Shown here in pieces: positions 22,198 to 30,741 of a stretch of DNA of 64,000 nt. Position 1 is the stretch's first letter; each line of letters begins with the position of its first letter. Source of the stretch: Xanthomonas translucens pv. cerealis (GTDB lineage Bacteria > Pseudomonadota > Gammaproteobacteria > Xanthomonadales > Xanthomonadaceae); the NCBI RefSeq assembly GCF_006838285.1, contig NZ_CP038228.1, positions 4,464,001-4,528,000 of the forward strand, read 5' to 3'. A model generated the notes under the pieces. It did not search any database, was not told the origin of the DNA, and was given only the letters and a program-made list of their open reading frames with translations. A program made the translations under genes and the position numbers.

Positions 22198-22272
22198 GAC
22201 AGTGGATGAAGCGCAGACACCCGCAATGGCTGTTTGCATGCAATATGCCTTTAATAATCAAATACTTGGAAA

Positions 22273-22288
22273 TTGGCACGGATACTGC
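22273..22288 (+). promoter_or_regulatory. Candidate sigma-54 promoter
   Basis: TTGGCACG at 22273-22280, four bases, then CTGC at 22285-22288 gives GG-N10-GC with exact spacing and a perfect -24 block; the -12 block is CTGC instead of TTGC. It ends about 50 bases before the ATG at 22337. Confidence 0.6.
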
Positions 22289-22336
22289 TTTGACATCTGC
22301 ACAGGCGGACTCCCTCGCCGCCCTGGAGAACTTCCG

Positions 22337-23146
22337 ATGATCCGTCGTAGCGCACTCGCTTTCTCGCTGGCTATCGCCACCGCCACTGCTGCCGCGCAGG
22401 TGCCGGCTCCCCCCGCTGTCGCTCCGTCCGCCCCTGCCGGCATAGCGCCCCCGCCGGCCCCGCCGGCGCCACCCGCCGCACCGGCACCGGCACCGGGACA
22501 GATCGCCGCCACGCCGGTCAGTCTGGAAGGCACGGTCGAGCGCTTCATGCTCAATCCCAACGGCGACGTCGATGGGCTGTGGCTGCGCGATGGCACCCAG
22601 GTCGGCTTCCCGCCGCACCTGTCGGCCGACCTGCAGGCCGCGGTGCGCCGCGGCGATGCGGTGACCGTGCAGGGCTATCGCCTGGGCACGCTGCCGCTGC
22701 TGCAGGCCAGTGCGATCAGCGCGCGGCGCAGCGGCAAGCAGGTGGTAGACCGCCCGCCGAACCCGCTTGCCGGCCCGCCGCTGCCGCCGACCCCGCCTGC
22801 GTTGAATCAGATGCGGGCCGAAGGCCGCATCGAACGCCTGGTCTACGGCCCGGGCGGCGACACCGCCGGGGTGCTGCTCAGCGATGGCACGGTGGTGCGG
22901 ATACCGCCGCATGTGGCCCTGCAATACGCCACGCTGCTGCGCGTCGGCGCGCCGCTGAGCGTCAGCGGTTTCGGCGTGGCCACCGCGGCCGGCCGCTCGC
23001 TGGAAGCGACCCAGCTCGGCCGCGACCGCGCCTCGCAGCGCACCCTGTTCGCGCCGCCCGCACCGCCGGTCCCGCCGGCCGCGCCGCCGCCGGGTGGTCC
23101 CGCTGCGCCGGCCGCGCCGCCGGTGCCGCCGCCCGCGCCGCGCTGA
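22337..23146 (+). CDS. Exported proline-rich protein with two copies of a PPH repeat domain
   Basis: A 269-residue protein of unknown function. An N-terminal signal peptide (cleavage probably near 20, AAAQ) and a proline/alanine linker (22-55) precede two copies of a 60-residue unit (about 64-124 and 162-228) of the pattern G-x-V/I-E-R-[FL]...G-x-x-x-G-[LV]-x-L-x-D-G-T-x-V-x-[FI]-P-P-H followed by G-x-x-[LV]-x-V-x-G. The beta-strand pattern suggests an OB-like fold. The end is proline-rich (about 238-269). The GGAG eight bases before ATG 22337 fixes the start. The next gene carries the same unit without a signal peptide. A sigma-54-type promoter lies just upstream. Confidence 0.75.
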   Translation: MIRRSALAFSLAIATATAAAQVPAPPAVAPSAPAGIAPPPAPPAPPAAPAPAPGQIAATPVSLEGTVERFMLNPNGDVDGLWLRDGTQVGFPPHLSADLQAAVRRGDAVTVQGYRLGTLPLLQASAISARRSGKQVVDRPPNPLAGPPLPPTPPALNQMRAEGRIERLVYGPGGDTAGVLLSDGTVVRIPPHVALQYATLLRVGAPLSVSGFGVATAAGRSLEATQLGRDRASQRTLFAPPAPPVPPAAPPPGGPAAPAAPPVPPPAPR

Positions 23147-23241
23147 TGCGCCTGCCCGTGTGACCCCGGCGCCCGCTGCCTGCCGCGGCGGGCGCCGCTA
23201 CCGGCACGACGCCAGTTCCCCACTTTCATTGGAGTTACGCT

Positions 23242-23892
23242 ATGCATTGGGTCGATCCCGATTACCTGCCCGAAACCCGCGGCACGCTCGCCCGCTTCCT
23301 GCTCAATCCCAAGGCCGAGGTCGATGGCCTGCTGCTCGACGACGGCACCGAGGTGCACACCGCGCCGCACCTGTCGGCGCAGTTGCTGAAAGCGCTCACG
23401 CCGGGCATCGCGCTCGGCGTGCGCGGCCTCAAGCCGTACGGCGTGGACATGCTGGTTGCGCTGGCGATCGATCCCGACGGCGGCAAGCGCATCGCCGACC
23501 GCGGGCCGCATGGGCCGCACGGCGAACACAAGCCGGCCAAAAAGCCGGAAAAATCCGCAAAACCCGACAAGCACGCAAAGCCGGCCAAGATCCAGCACAG
23601 CGGCGTCGTCGCGCGGCTGCTGCATGGCCCACACGGACAGGTGCACGGCGCGCTGCTCGAAGACGACAGTACCGTGCGCTTCCCACCGCACGCCGCCGCG
23701 CCCCTGGCGAAATGGTTGGCGGTGGGCAAGCCGCTGGCGGTGGAAGGCCACGCGCTGGTCTCCCCGCACGGCACGGTGATCCACGCGCAGGCACTGGGCG
23801 CGAAGGCCGCGACGCTGCAGCCGATCGCGCCCAAGCCGCATCCGCCCAAGCCGCACGCCGCGGACAAGCCCAAACCCAAACCCAAGCACTGA
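23242..23892 (+). CDS. Paralogue of the PPH repeat protein, without signal peptide
   Basis: A 216-residue protein of unknown function with two copies of the unit found in the upstream gene (about 12-75, with DDGTEVHTAPH, and 119-185, with EDDSTVRFPPH). They are separated by a lysine/histidine/proline linker (90-118) and followed by a basic KPKPKPKH tail. The lack of an export signal and the strong positive charge suggest a cytoplasmic or nucleic-acid-associated form; this is inference. GGAG precedes the ATG. It lies 95 bases after its paralogue, on the same strand, and the pair looks like a tandem duplication that has split location. Confidence 0.75.
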   Translation: MHWVDPDYLPETRGTLARFLLNPKAEVDGLLLDDGTEVHTAPHLSAQLLKALTPGIALGVRGLKPYGVDMLVALAIDPDGGKRIADRGPHGPHGEHKPAKKPEKSAKPDKHAKPAKIQHSGVVARLLHGPHGQVHGALLEDDSTVRFPPHAAAPLAKWLAVGKPLAVEGHALVSPHGTVIHAQALGAKAATLQPIAPKPHPPKPHAADKPKPKPKH

Positions 23893-24063
23893 ACCGGGCA
23901 GCGCGGGGGGAGTCGCGTTGACGCGACGGCCCCTGCATCGCGTATCGTTTTGCGGTTCGCCGCGGTTGTCGCGGCGGCGCCTCCAGGATATCGCCATGTC
24001 GCTTTTCCGCTGTGCGCATCGAGACGTTTCCCCGCGCTGTTCCGCCCGTGCCACGGTGCCGCA

Positions 24064-25332
24064 ATGAGCGCGCCGCCGGCAGGCGTGCCGAGCGCCCGCC
24101 CGCGCGGCACGCGCGCGCTGGAGGCGCTGAGCTTCACCATGGCCGATGTGCAGGACGGGCTCGGCCCGTTCCTGAGCGTGTTCCTGCAGTCCAGGGGCTG
24201 GTCGCTGGCGGCGATCGGCTCGGTGATGAGCGTCGGCGGCATCGCCGGCATGCTCGCGACCACGCCGGGTGGCGCGCTGGTCGATGCGACCAGGCGCAAA
24301 CGCAGCATCGTGGTGGTCGGCTGCAGCCTGATCCTGCTGGCCTCGGCGCTGCTGTGGTGGGCGCCGAGCTTCGCCGGCGTGGTGACCGCGCAGGTGATGA
24401 CCGCGCTCGCCGCCGCGGCGCTGGGCCCGGCGCTGTCGGGCATCACCCTGGGCCTGGTGCGGCAGGCCGGGTTCGACCACCAGATCGCGCGCAACCAGGT
24501 CGGCAGCCATGCCGGCAACGTGGTCGCGGCGGCGCTGGCCGGCCTGCTCGGTTGGAAATTCGGTTTCGGCGCGGTGTTCGCGCTGACCGGTTGCTTCGGC
24601 GTGCTGGCGATCGCCTCGGCGCTGCTGATCCCGCGCGATGCGATCGACCATCGCGCCGCACGCGGCCTGGCCGAGACCGGCGCGCCCGGCGCGGACCACG
24701 CCAGCGGCTGGTCGGTGCTGCTGACCTGCAAGCCGCTGCTGGTGCTGGCGTTGGCGCTGGCGCTGTTCCACCTGGGCAATGCGGCGATGCTGCCGCTGTA
24801 CGGCATGGCCGTGGTCGCCGCGCACCAGAGCGACCCCAGTGCGCTGACCGCGACCACGATCATCGTCGCGCAGGCGACCATGGTGGTGGCCTCGCTGCTG
24901 GCGATGCGCCTGATCCGCGTGCGCGGCCATTGGTGGGTGATGCTGCTGACCTTCCTGGCGCTGCCGCTGCGCGGCCTGATCGCGGCCAGCCTGATCCATG
25001 CCTGGGGCGTGTTCCCGGTGCAGATCCTCGACGGCGTCGGCGCCGGCCTGCAGAGCGTGGTGGTGCCGGCGCTGGTGGCGCGGCTGCTGCAGGGCACCGG
25101 CCGGGTCAACGTCGGCCAGGGCGCGGTGATGACGGTGCAGGGCATCGGCGCGGCGCTGAGTCCGGCGCTGGGCGGCTGGATCGCGCAGGACTTCGGCTAC
25201 CGCGCCGCGTTCCTGCTGCTCGGCGGCATCTCGCTGCTGTCGTTGGCGCTGTGGGTGGGTTTCCGCAAACAGTTGCTGCGGGTGGCCGGGGTGCCGACGG
25301 CGGAAGTCGCGGTGGCGCCGGCGCCGGCTTGA
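24064..25332 (+). CDS. MFS transporter of unknown substrate
   Basis: A 422-residue inner-membrane protein with about twelve hydrophobic helices. It has the major-facilitator loop between helices 2 and 3 (GGALVDATRRKRSIV) and internal pseudo-symmetry. The N-terminal TMADVQDGLGPFLSVFLQSRGWSLAAIG is typical of a group of proteobacterial drug/unknown MFS proteins. The ATG at 24064 is preferred; there is no strong ribosome site, and the frame is open from about 23950. No neighbouring biosynthetic or regulatory gene suggests a substrate. Confidence 0.85.
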   Translation: MSAPPAGVPSARPRGTRALEALSFTMADVQDGLGPFLSVFLQSRGWSLAAIGSVMSVGGIAGMLATTPGGALVDATRRKRSIVVVGCSLILLASALLWWAPSFAGVVTAQVMTALAAAALGPALSGITLGLVRQAGFDHQIARNQVGSHAGNVVAAALAGLLGWKFGFGAVFALTGCFGVLAIASALLIPRDAIDHRAARGLAETGAPGADHASGWSVLLTCKPLLVLALALALFHLGNAAMLPLYGMAVVAAHQSDPSALTATTIIVAQATMVVASLLAMRLIRVRGHWWVMLLTFLALPLRGLIAASLIHAWGVFPVQILDGVGAGLQSVVVPALVARLLQGTGRVNVGQGAVMTVQGIGAALSPALGGWIAQDFGYRAAFLLLGGISLLSLALWVGFRKQLLRVAGVPTAEVAVAPAPA

Positions 25333-25354
25333 CCGGTCGTCGGGCGTACCGTGG

Positions 25355-25372
25355 CGCTGGATCGGTCCAGCG
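25355..25372. terminator. Hairpin between convergent genes
   Basis: CGCTGGA at 25355-25361 and TCCAGCG at 25366-25372 are complementary around TCGG, between the MFS gene and the end of the restriction-modification operon. It may terminate both transcripts; no T-run is present. Confidence 0.4.
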
Positions 25373-25407
25373 TCACCGTGGCGCCGCCAGATTGCCGAGC
25401 GTGGCGA

Positions 25408-26151
25408 TCAACGCTGCATGACAAGCTCGGCCATGCCATCGAGCCGTTGCTTGAGCGTTCTCCAGTCCGGCAGGTGCGCGTCGAGCAGGCGCTGGAAGGT
25501 CCGCCCATGATGATGGGCTTTCAGATGACACAGCTCATGCAGGATGACGTAGTCGATGCATTCGCGCGAGGCATGGATCAGGCCGGCGTTGAGCGTGATG
25601 CGGCCCTTGCTGGAGCAGCTTCCCCAGCGCCGCTGCATGCTGCGTACCGTTAGTGCAGGTGGGTGCTGCACCCAGCGCAGCGGTTCGGCGGTGGCGGCCA
25701 GGCGTTGCTGGAAGATGTCCTTGGCACGCTGGCGCAACCAACGTTCCAGCGTGGCGCGCACGGCCTGCGCCGATCGTGCCGGCACTGTCACCTCGAGATA
25801 GCCGCCGCGCAGCGCAGTGCGTTCGCCTTGCGCACCGACCAAAACCTTCAGTCGATAGCGACGCCCCAGGTACAGCACCGTCTCGCCGCTGACGTATTCG
25901 CGCGGCAGCAACAGGCGACGGCGTGCCTCCGTTTCCAACAGATGACGATGGATCCAACTCGCACGTCGCTGCAACGCCTGGCGAATGTCGGCGTCGCTGG
26001 CGTCCTGCGGTGCATCCAGGTGCACTGCGCCATCGGCGTCGACATGGATGGCGACACTGCGTTTGCGGCGGCGTGGCGAGCGCCGGATCTGGCACAGGAT
26101 CGTGCGCTCGCCGTAGCGAACCTGCATGGCGGTTGCAGCCGGCAGATTCAT
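25408..26151 (-). CDS. YgjP-like (M48/DUF45) metallopeptidase linked to the type I restriction locus
   Basis: A 247-residue protein with an HELCHLKAHHHGRTF zinc motif (HExxH plus downstream His) near the C-terminus, preceded by RWGSCSSKGRITLN, the signature of the YgjP/SprT-like group. These are often encoded next to hsdR; the function is unproven, though a role in handling the restriction complex or protein-DNA adducts has been suggested by context. Its ATG overlaps the hsdR stop by four bases (ATGA), so it is translated with the restriction subunit and is the last gene of the operon. Confidence 0.85.
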   Translation of the reverse strand: MNLPAATAMQVRYGERTILCQIRRSPRRRKRSVAIHVDADGAVHLDAPQDASDADIRQALQRRASWIHRHLLETEARRRLLLPREYVSGETVLYLGRRYRLKVLVGAQGERTALRGGYLEVTVPARSAQAVRATLERWLRQRAKDIFQQRLAATAEPLRWVQHPPALTVRSMQRRWGSCSSKGRITLNAGLIHASRECIDYVILHELCHLKAHHHGRTFQRLLDAHLPDWRTLKQRLDGMAELVMQR

Positions 26152-29100
26152 GACGGGCGCAGCCCAAGGCGCGTGATCTGCACCACCTGCTCCACGATCC
26201 CCTTGGCGTGCTCCAGCCCCACCAGGTCGAACACGCGCGGCAACAACTGCTGGCGGATCTGCGATTCGATGTTCTGTTGGTTCAGCGAATTCTCGGCCAC
26301 CGCCGTGCGTACCACGCCATCGATCTCCAGCGCCAGGGCGGCCAGCCGGTCTACCTCGTCGGGTTGTCGTGCCGCCATCGCTTCCTCGCCCAGTTCCAAC
26401 CGGATCGCGCCGTAATACGCCCTGGCGTGCGGGTGCGCGTGCAGCCGGTCGGGAATGCCGGGCAGGTGCGCGTCTTGCAGCCGCTCCTCGAACGTCTTGA
26501 ACAGCGCATAGTGCTTGAGCGGGTGGTCGAACATCGCTTCGGCCTCGGCGATCGCCTGCCGCAGCAGTTCGCCGAAGATCTTCTGCGCATACGGATCGCT
26601 GGCCAGGTCCTGCTCGATGGTCTTGCGCAGGCGGGTGCGGATCAGGTCGGCCTCGTTGCGGGTCTTGTCCTCGGGCCAGGTCTCAGGCTCTTCGTGCTTG
26701 CCCAACTCGTGCACGATGTACGTGCCTTGCGACTCGCGGACCTCGCGGCCGATGACCTGCTTGTCCACCAGCTTGCGGATCTGCTCTTCGTAGAGGCCGT
26801 AGTCCACGGTTTCCATCGCATCGCGGCGTGCGGTCTGGCGCTGACTGGAAAAGAAGCGCAGATCTTGCTTGTAGCGGTCGATCAGGCTGTCGGGGAAGTC
26901 GCGATCTTCGAAAAAGCTGCGCGAGGACAGCGCCGTCTGCAGGCACAGGCCGAATTCGGTCAGTGCCGCATAGAAGTCTTCGCGCAGCGCCTGGCGTTCG
27001 TCGTATTCCTCGCCATCGGCGCCGCGCACGAAGCGTGGGCTCAGCCGTTGCCGGAACTGCTCCGGATCGTGCCGGCTGTCCAGCCCATCGAAGAACGACC
27101 ACAGCCGCGCATGCAGCGCCGGCAGGCGTTTGTACTCGGTGCTGACCGCGTGATACAGCCCGTCCAGGTCGGCCACGTCGAAGCCGGCCTGGGTGCGGGT
27201 TTCCAGGTCGCGGTAGGCGCGTACGGCGGTATCCAGTTCCGGCAGGATACCGCGGTAGTCCACCAGCAGGCCGTGGCGTTTGGCATCGTGCAGGCGGTTC
27301 ACCCGCGCCACCGCCTGGATCAGATTGTGGCCTTTCAGCGGCTTGTCGATGTACAGCACGCCGTTGCGCGGTTCGTCGAAGCCGGTGAGCAGCTTGTCCA
27401 CCACGATCAGCAGCTCCGGGTCGCCCTCGCCACCGAAGGCGTGTAGCGTCTCGCGCTCATAGTCCTCCGGGGCGATGCGGGCATCGACGATGGTCTGCTT
27501 CCACCACTTCTGCACCTCCGGCAAGCTGTCCTCGTCCACCGCGCTGTTGCCCTCGCGGGTATCGGGCGGGGAGATCACCACCGCGCTGCTGGCCAGCCCG
27601 GTGTCGTCCAGTGCACGCTTGTAGCGGATCGCATCGAGTTTGCTGTCGGTGGCCACCTGGCCTTTCAGGCCCAAGGGTTTGACGTGCTCGTGGTAATGCG
27701 CGGCAATGTCCCAGGCGATCAGTTCGAGACGGTTGCTGGCGCCGTAGATCGCGCGCTTGCCAGCGAACGTCTTCTTCAGGTCGCTGCTCTGCGCCTCGGA
27801 CAGCCCGGCGGTGATCTTGTCGAACCAGCGGGTCACCGCGGCCTCGTTGATGTCCAGTTCCGGCACGCGCTCCTCGTACAGCAGCGGCGCCACGGTCTGG
27901 TCTTCTACCGCGCGCTGCATCGAATAGGCGTGCAGGATCGGGCCGAATTTGTTGGCGGTCTTCTCGTCCTTCAGCAGCGGGGTGCCGGTAAAGGCCAGGT
28001 AGGCCGCGTTGGGCAGCGCCTTGCGCATGCGCTCGTGGGTTTCGCCGCCATGGCTGCGGTGGCCCTCGTCCACCAGCACGATCAGGTCGGGCGACGGGTT
28101 GCGGCACTCGGGCAGCTTGGCGGCGGTGGTGAACTTCTGCACCAGCGAGAAAGTGATGCGCTCGTTGCCCTGGCCGATGCGTTGGGCCAGGTCGCGGCCG
28201 GTAGTGGCCTTGCTGCGCTCGCCTTCCTTGCGGGTGGCCACGGCCGAACCGAACGCACCGCCACTGATGAAGTTGCGCGCCAGCTGGGTTTCCAGGTCGG
28301 TGCGGTCGGTGACCACCAGTACCCGGCATTCCTGCAGGGCCGGGTCCAGCAGCAGCGCCTTGGTCAGGAACACCATGGTGAAGCTCTTGCCCGAACCGGT
28401 GGTGTGCCAGAGCACGCCGCCCTCGCGGCCGCCATCGGGCCGGAGCTTGCGCAGTTGCGCCAGCAGCGCGCGGATGCCGAAGAACTGCTGGTAGCGCGCC
28501 ACCAGCTTGCCGGCCTTGCGGTCGAACAGCACGAAGTTGCGCAGGAATTCCAGCAGCCGCGCCGGGGTCAGCACGCCGGCCAGCAGCCGGTCCTGCTCGG
28601 TGGGCAGCATCGGCTGTGCCCATAGCGCCTGGCAGTAGGCGCGCAGCGCGGCCGGCTTGCCGGCCAATAGCGCATCGCGGGTGGCAGCGGGCAGTGGCGC
28701 ATTCTTGATCTGGCTCAGCTGCGCCTCGTCGACCTGCTCGTCGCGCCAGCGCGCCCAGAACTTGGCCGGGGTGAGCGTGGTGCCGTAGCGCGCCTCGGTC
28801 AGGCTGATGGCCAGCAGCAACTGCGCATAGGCGAACAGGTGCGGAATCTCTTCCGTGCGCTGGTTGCGCAACTGCTGGCTGATGGCCTCGGCCACCATCG
28901 ACTTGCCGGCATGCCCGGCATCGGCGCGCTTGGTTTCGATCACCACCAGCGGCAGGCCGTTGACGTAGCCCACGATGTCCGGGGTGCGGGCGTGCGTGCC
29001 CTGCGCGGACAGCACCTGGCATTCCTCGGTGATGTCCCAGCGGTTGGCGGCCGGGTCGGTCCAGTCGATCACCGCGATGGTGGGCTGGTGCTTCTTGCCG

Positions 29101-29438
29101 TCGGGCATGAACTCGGTGACGGTGATGCCCAGCGCCAGCCGCTTGTACAGCGTTTCGTTGGCGGCCAGCAGCCCCTCGCCCAGCGGCAGCGCCGACAGCT
29201 CGCGCACGATCTGGTCGATGGCGCCGGGCGAGAGCGGGTAGTCCTGGCCCTTGTAGCGGTAGCGCCGGGTCTGCAGCACCTCCAGCAGCCGCGGCAGCAG
29301 CAGTACCTCGCGGGTACTTCCGCGTAGCGCCAGGCAGTCGGCGGCGCTCAGGTAGTGCCAGCCCAGGTTGCACAGCAGGTGCAGGGCGGGCAGCTGCGCG
29401 CTGGCCTGTTCGCGGGTGTCGGGGGCGGTGTGGCTCAT
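26148..29438 (-). CDS. hsdR: Type I restriction enzyme, R subunit
   Basis: A 1096-residue motor and nuclease subunit. The N-terminal nuclease domain shows the PD-(D/E)xK pattern: Asp154 (TPDIVGYV), then Glu168 and Lys170 (LVVIETK). The helicase part has Walker A TTGSGKS (346-352), Walker B DEGH (457-460), motif III AYLAFTGTPL, and motif VI near QAVARVNRLHD. The C-terminal helical region should bind the HsdM/HsdS core. All motifs are intact, so the enzyme is probably active. Its ATG overlaps the hsdS stop (ATGA). Confidence 0.95.
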   Translation of the reverse strand: MSHTAPDTREQASAQLPALHLLCNLGWHYLSAADCLALRGSTREVLLLPRLLEVLQTRRYRYKGQDYPLSPGAIDQIVRELSALPLGEGLLAANETLYKRLALGITVTEFMPDGKKHQPTIAVIDWTDPAANRWDITEECQVLSAQGTHARTPDIVGYVNGLPLVVIETKRADAGHAGKSMVAEAISQQLRNQRTEEIPHLFAYAQLLLAISLTEARYGTTLTPAKFWARWRDEQVDEAQLSQIKNAPLPAATRDALLAGKPAALRAYCQALWAQPMLPTEQDRLLAGVLTPARLLEFLRNFVLFDRKAGKLVARYQQFFGIRALLAQLRKLRPDGGREGGVLWHTTGSGKSFTMVFLTKALLLDPALQECRVLVVTDRTDLETQLARNFISGGAFGSAVATRKEGERSKATTGRDLAQRIGQGNERITFSLVQKFTTAAKLPECRNPSPDLIVLVDEGHRSHGGETHERMRKALPNAAYLAFTGTPLLKDEKTANKFGPILHAYSMQRAVEDQTVAPLLYEERVPELDINEAAVTRWFDKITAGLSEAQSSDLKKTFAGKRAIYGASNRLELIAWDIAAHYHEHVKPLGLKGQVATDSKLDAIRYKRALDDTGLASSAVVISPPDTREGNSAVDEDSLPEVQKWWKQTIVDARIAPEDYERETLHAFGGEGDPELLIVVDKLLTGFDEPRNGVLYIDKPLKGHNLIQAVARVNRLHDAKRHGLLVDYRGILPELDTAVRAYRDLETRTQAGFDVADLDGLYHAVSTEYKRLPALHARLWSFFDGLDSRHDPEQFRQRLSPRFVRGADGEEYDERQALREDFYAALTEFGLCLQTALSSRSFFEDRDFPDSLIDRYKQDLRFFSSQRQTARRDAMETVDYGLYEEQIRKLVDKQVIGREVRESQGTYIVHELGKHEEPETWPEDKTRNEADLIRTRLRKTIEQDLASDPYAQKIFGELLRQAIAEAEAMFDHPLKHYALFKTFEERLQDAHLPGIPDRLHAHPHARAYYGAIRLELGEEAMAARQPDEVDRLAALALEIDGVVRTAVAENSLNQQNIESQIRQQLLPRVFDLVGLEHAKGIVEQVVQITRLGLRPS

Positions 29439-30691
29439 GCGGATGCGGTCTCGTCGGCGGGCAGGCGCACGCGGCGCTTGCCGGTGAGGAGTTGGGACAT
29501 GAGGATGGCTTTTTCCTGCTTGAGTCGAGCAAGCTGGTCGCGGAAGTTTTTTACTGTTGAGTGAGCCTCATTGAGGATCGGGGTTATGCGCTTTTGCTCG
29601 GTGATAGATGGGAGTGTGAGTTTCATGCGCATCACATTCGCCTTAGAAATATTGTAGCGAGTTGAGCCTTGTGCAAGCTGTGTCATGAGGGCTCTAATAT
29701 GAGGTGCGCGCAGTGCAAATGCTGCATATTCTGGCAATAAGGTTGTGAATTCGTTCAGTCGATATCCAAAGCAAAAACTGTTCAAGTAAAGTTCGTCCAC
29801 GTCATCAAGCAGTACCGACGCCATGCCGACCTCATTTGGTGTTTCAGAAGAGATTGTGAAAATAATGTCGCCTGACTTCACTCGTGTTTGGTTTTCGCCT
29901 TCCGAAATTTTTACCAAGGAAAAGTCTTCAATGTCTATGCGGTTATTTTTGAAGACGTTGGTGTATGGGATAAATTTAGCGCCGGATCCAAAGTCCTCGC
30001 CTTTCTTTCCGGAAAGGCCGCTATAAGTGCGCCCAAGCTCACCAAGTGTGAAATTTTCCCAAGAGGAAGGTGTCGAGGTCGTTCGATGTGTCCCGAGAGT
30101 TAAGTCGCGCAGAAGTATGTCCATTTGCTTCTGGCTATTTTTAAGCAATCGGTCCGTGGTGGCGATGGCTTGATCCCAGGTGGAGAGGATGTGGGCGATG
30201 CGATTCTGCTCTGCGATGGGAGGCAGTAGGACTGGGAAAGCCTTCAACTGCGAAGAGTTGATGCTTGCGAGGTTAGTGCTACGTTTTGCACAGCTGAGAA
30301 AGTAGGTGCGTCCGTATTCACTCCCGGACAATGCCGACAAAAACAGCGGGTTGACCGAGTCGGGCTTGGCACGGACCGCGAAGACGTGGTTCTGATGAAG
30401 GCAAGGGTCGAGTGTGCCGTCCCACACAGCTCCTCGCCCCAGCTTGTCGAAATCGCCGCCTTCCGTCATCAAGATGTCGCCCTGCTTGAGCGAATAACGA
30501 TCGATCTGATGCCGTTCCACTGCAATCATCTTGACCTCACTGAGGTCGATAAAACCATCTTGCACGTTGGCCACGCGAAGATAAGGTAATTCCACCGGAT
30601 CAAGTAAGCCGGTCTTTCCCTTCGCCAATCCGGTGCGCACTTCTGCGACCTCATGAAGAGGTTGACGGCTCCAGCCTTCAGGCAGCATCAC
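29435..30691 (-). CDS. hsdS: Type I restriction enzyme, specificity subunit with two recognition domains
   Basis: A 418-residue DNA-recognition subunit with two target recognition domains (about 1-150 and 215-365). Each is followed by a conserved helical spacer (IAEQNRIAHILSTWDQAIATTDRLL and ITEQKRITPILNEAHSTVKNFRDQL). The first half of the recognition sequence is read by domain 1 and the second by domain 2; neither specificity can be predicted here. The second domain (about 29550-30080) is visibly richer in A and T than its surroundings, a sign of module exchange from another genome. An ATG one codon in (30688) could also serve. Confidence 0.92.
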   Translation of the reverse strand: MMLPEGWSRQPLHEVAEVRTGLAKGKTGLLDPVELPYLRVANVQDGFIDLSEVKMIAVERHQIDRYSLKQGDILMTEGGDFDKLGRGAVWDGTLDPCLHQNHVFAVRAKPDSVNPLFLSALSGSEYGRTYFLSCAKRSTNLASINSSQLKAFPVLLPPIAEQNRIAHILSTWDQAIATTDRLLKNSQKQMDILLRDLTLGTHRTTSTPSSWENFTLGELGRTYSGLSGKKGEDFGSGAKFIPYTNVFKNNRIDIEDFSLVKISEGENQTRVKSGDIIFTISSETPNEVGMASVLLDDVDELYLNSFCFGYRLNEFTTLLPEYAAFALRAPHIRALMTQLAQGSTRYNISKANVMRMKLTLPSITEQKRITPILNEAHSTVKNFRDQLARLKQEKAILMSQLLTGKRRVRLPADETASA

Positions 30692-30741
30692 AGTCTCCTG
30701 TCTTGTTCGAACGTTCTTGCACTGCGACGATTGAGGTGACG

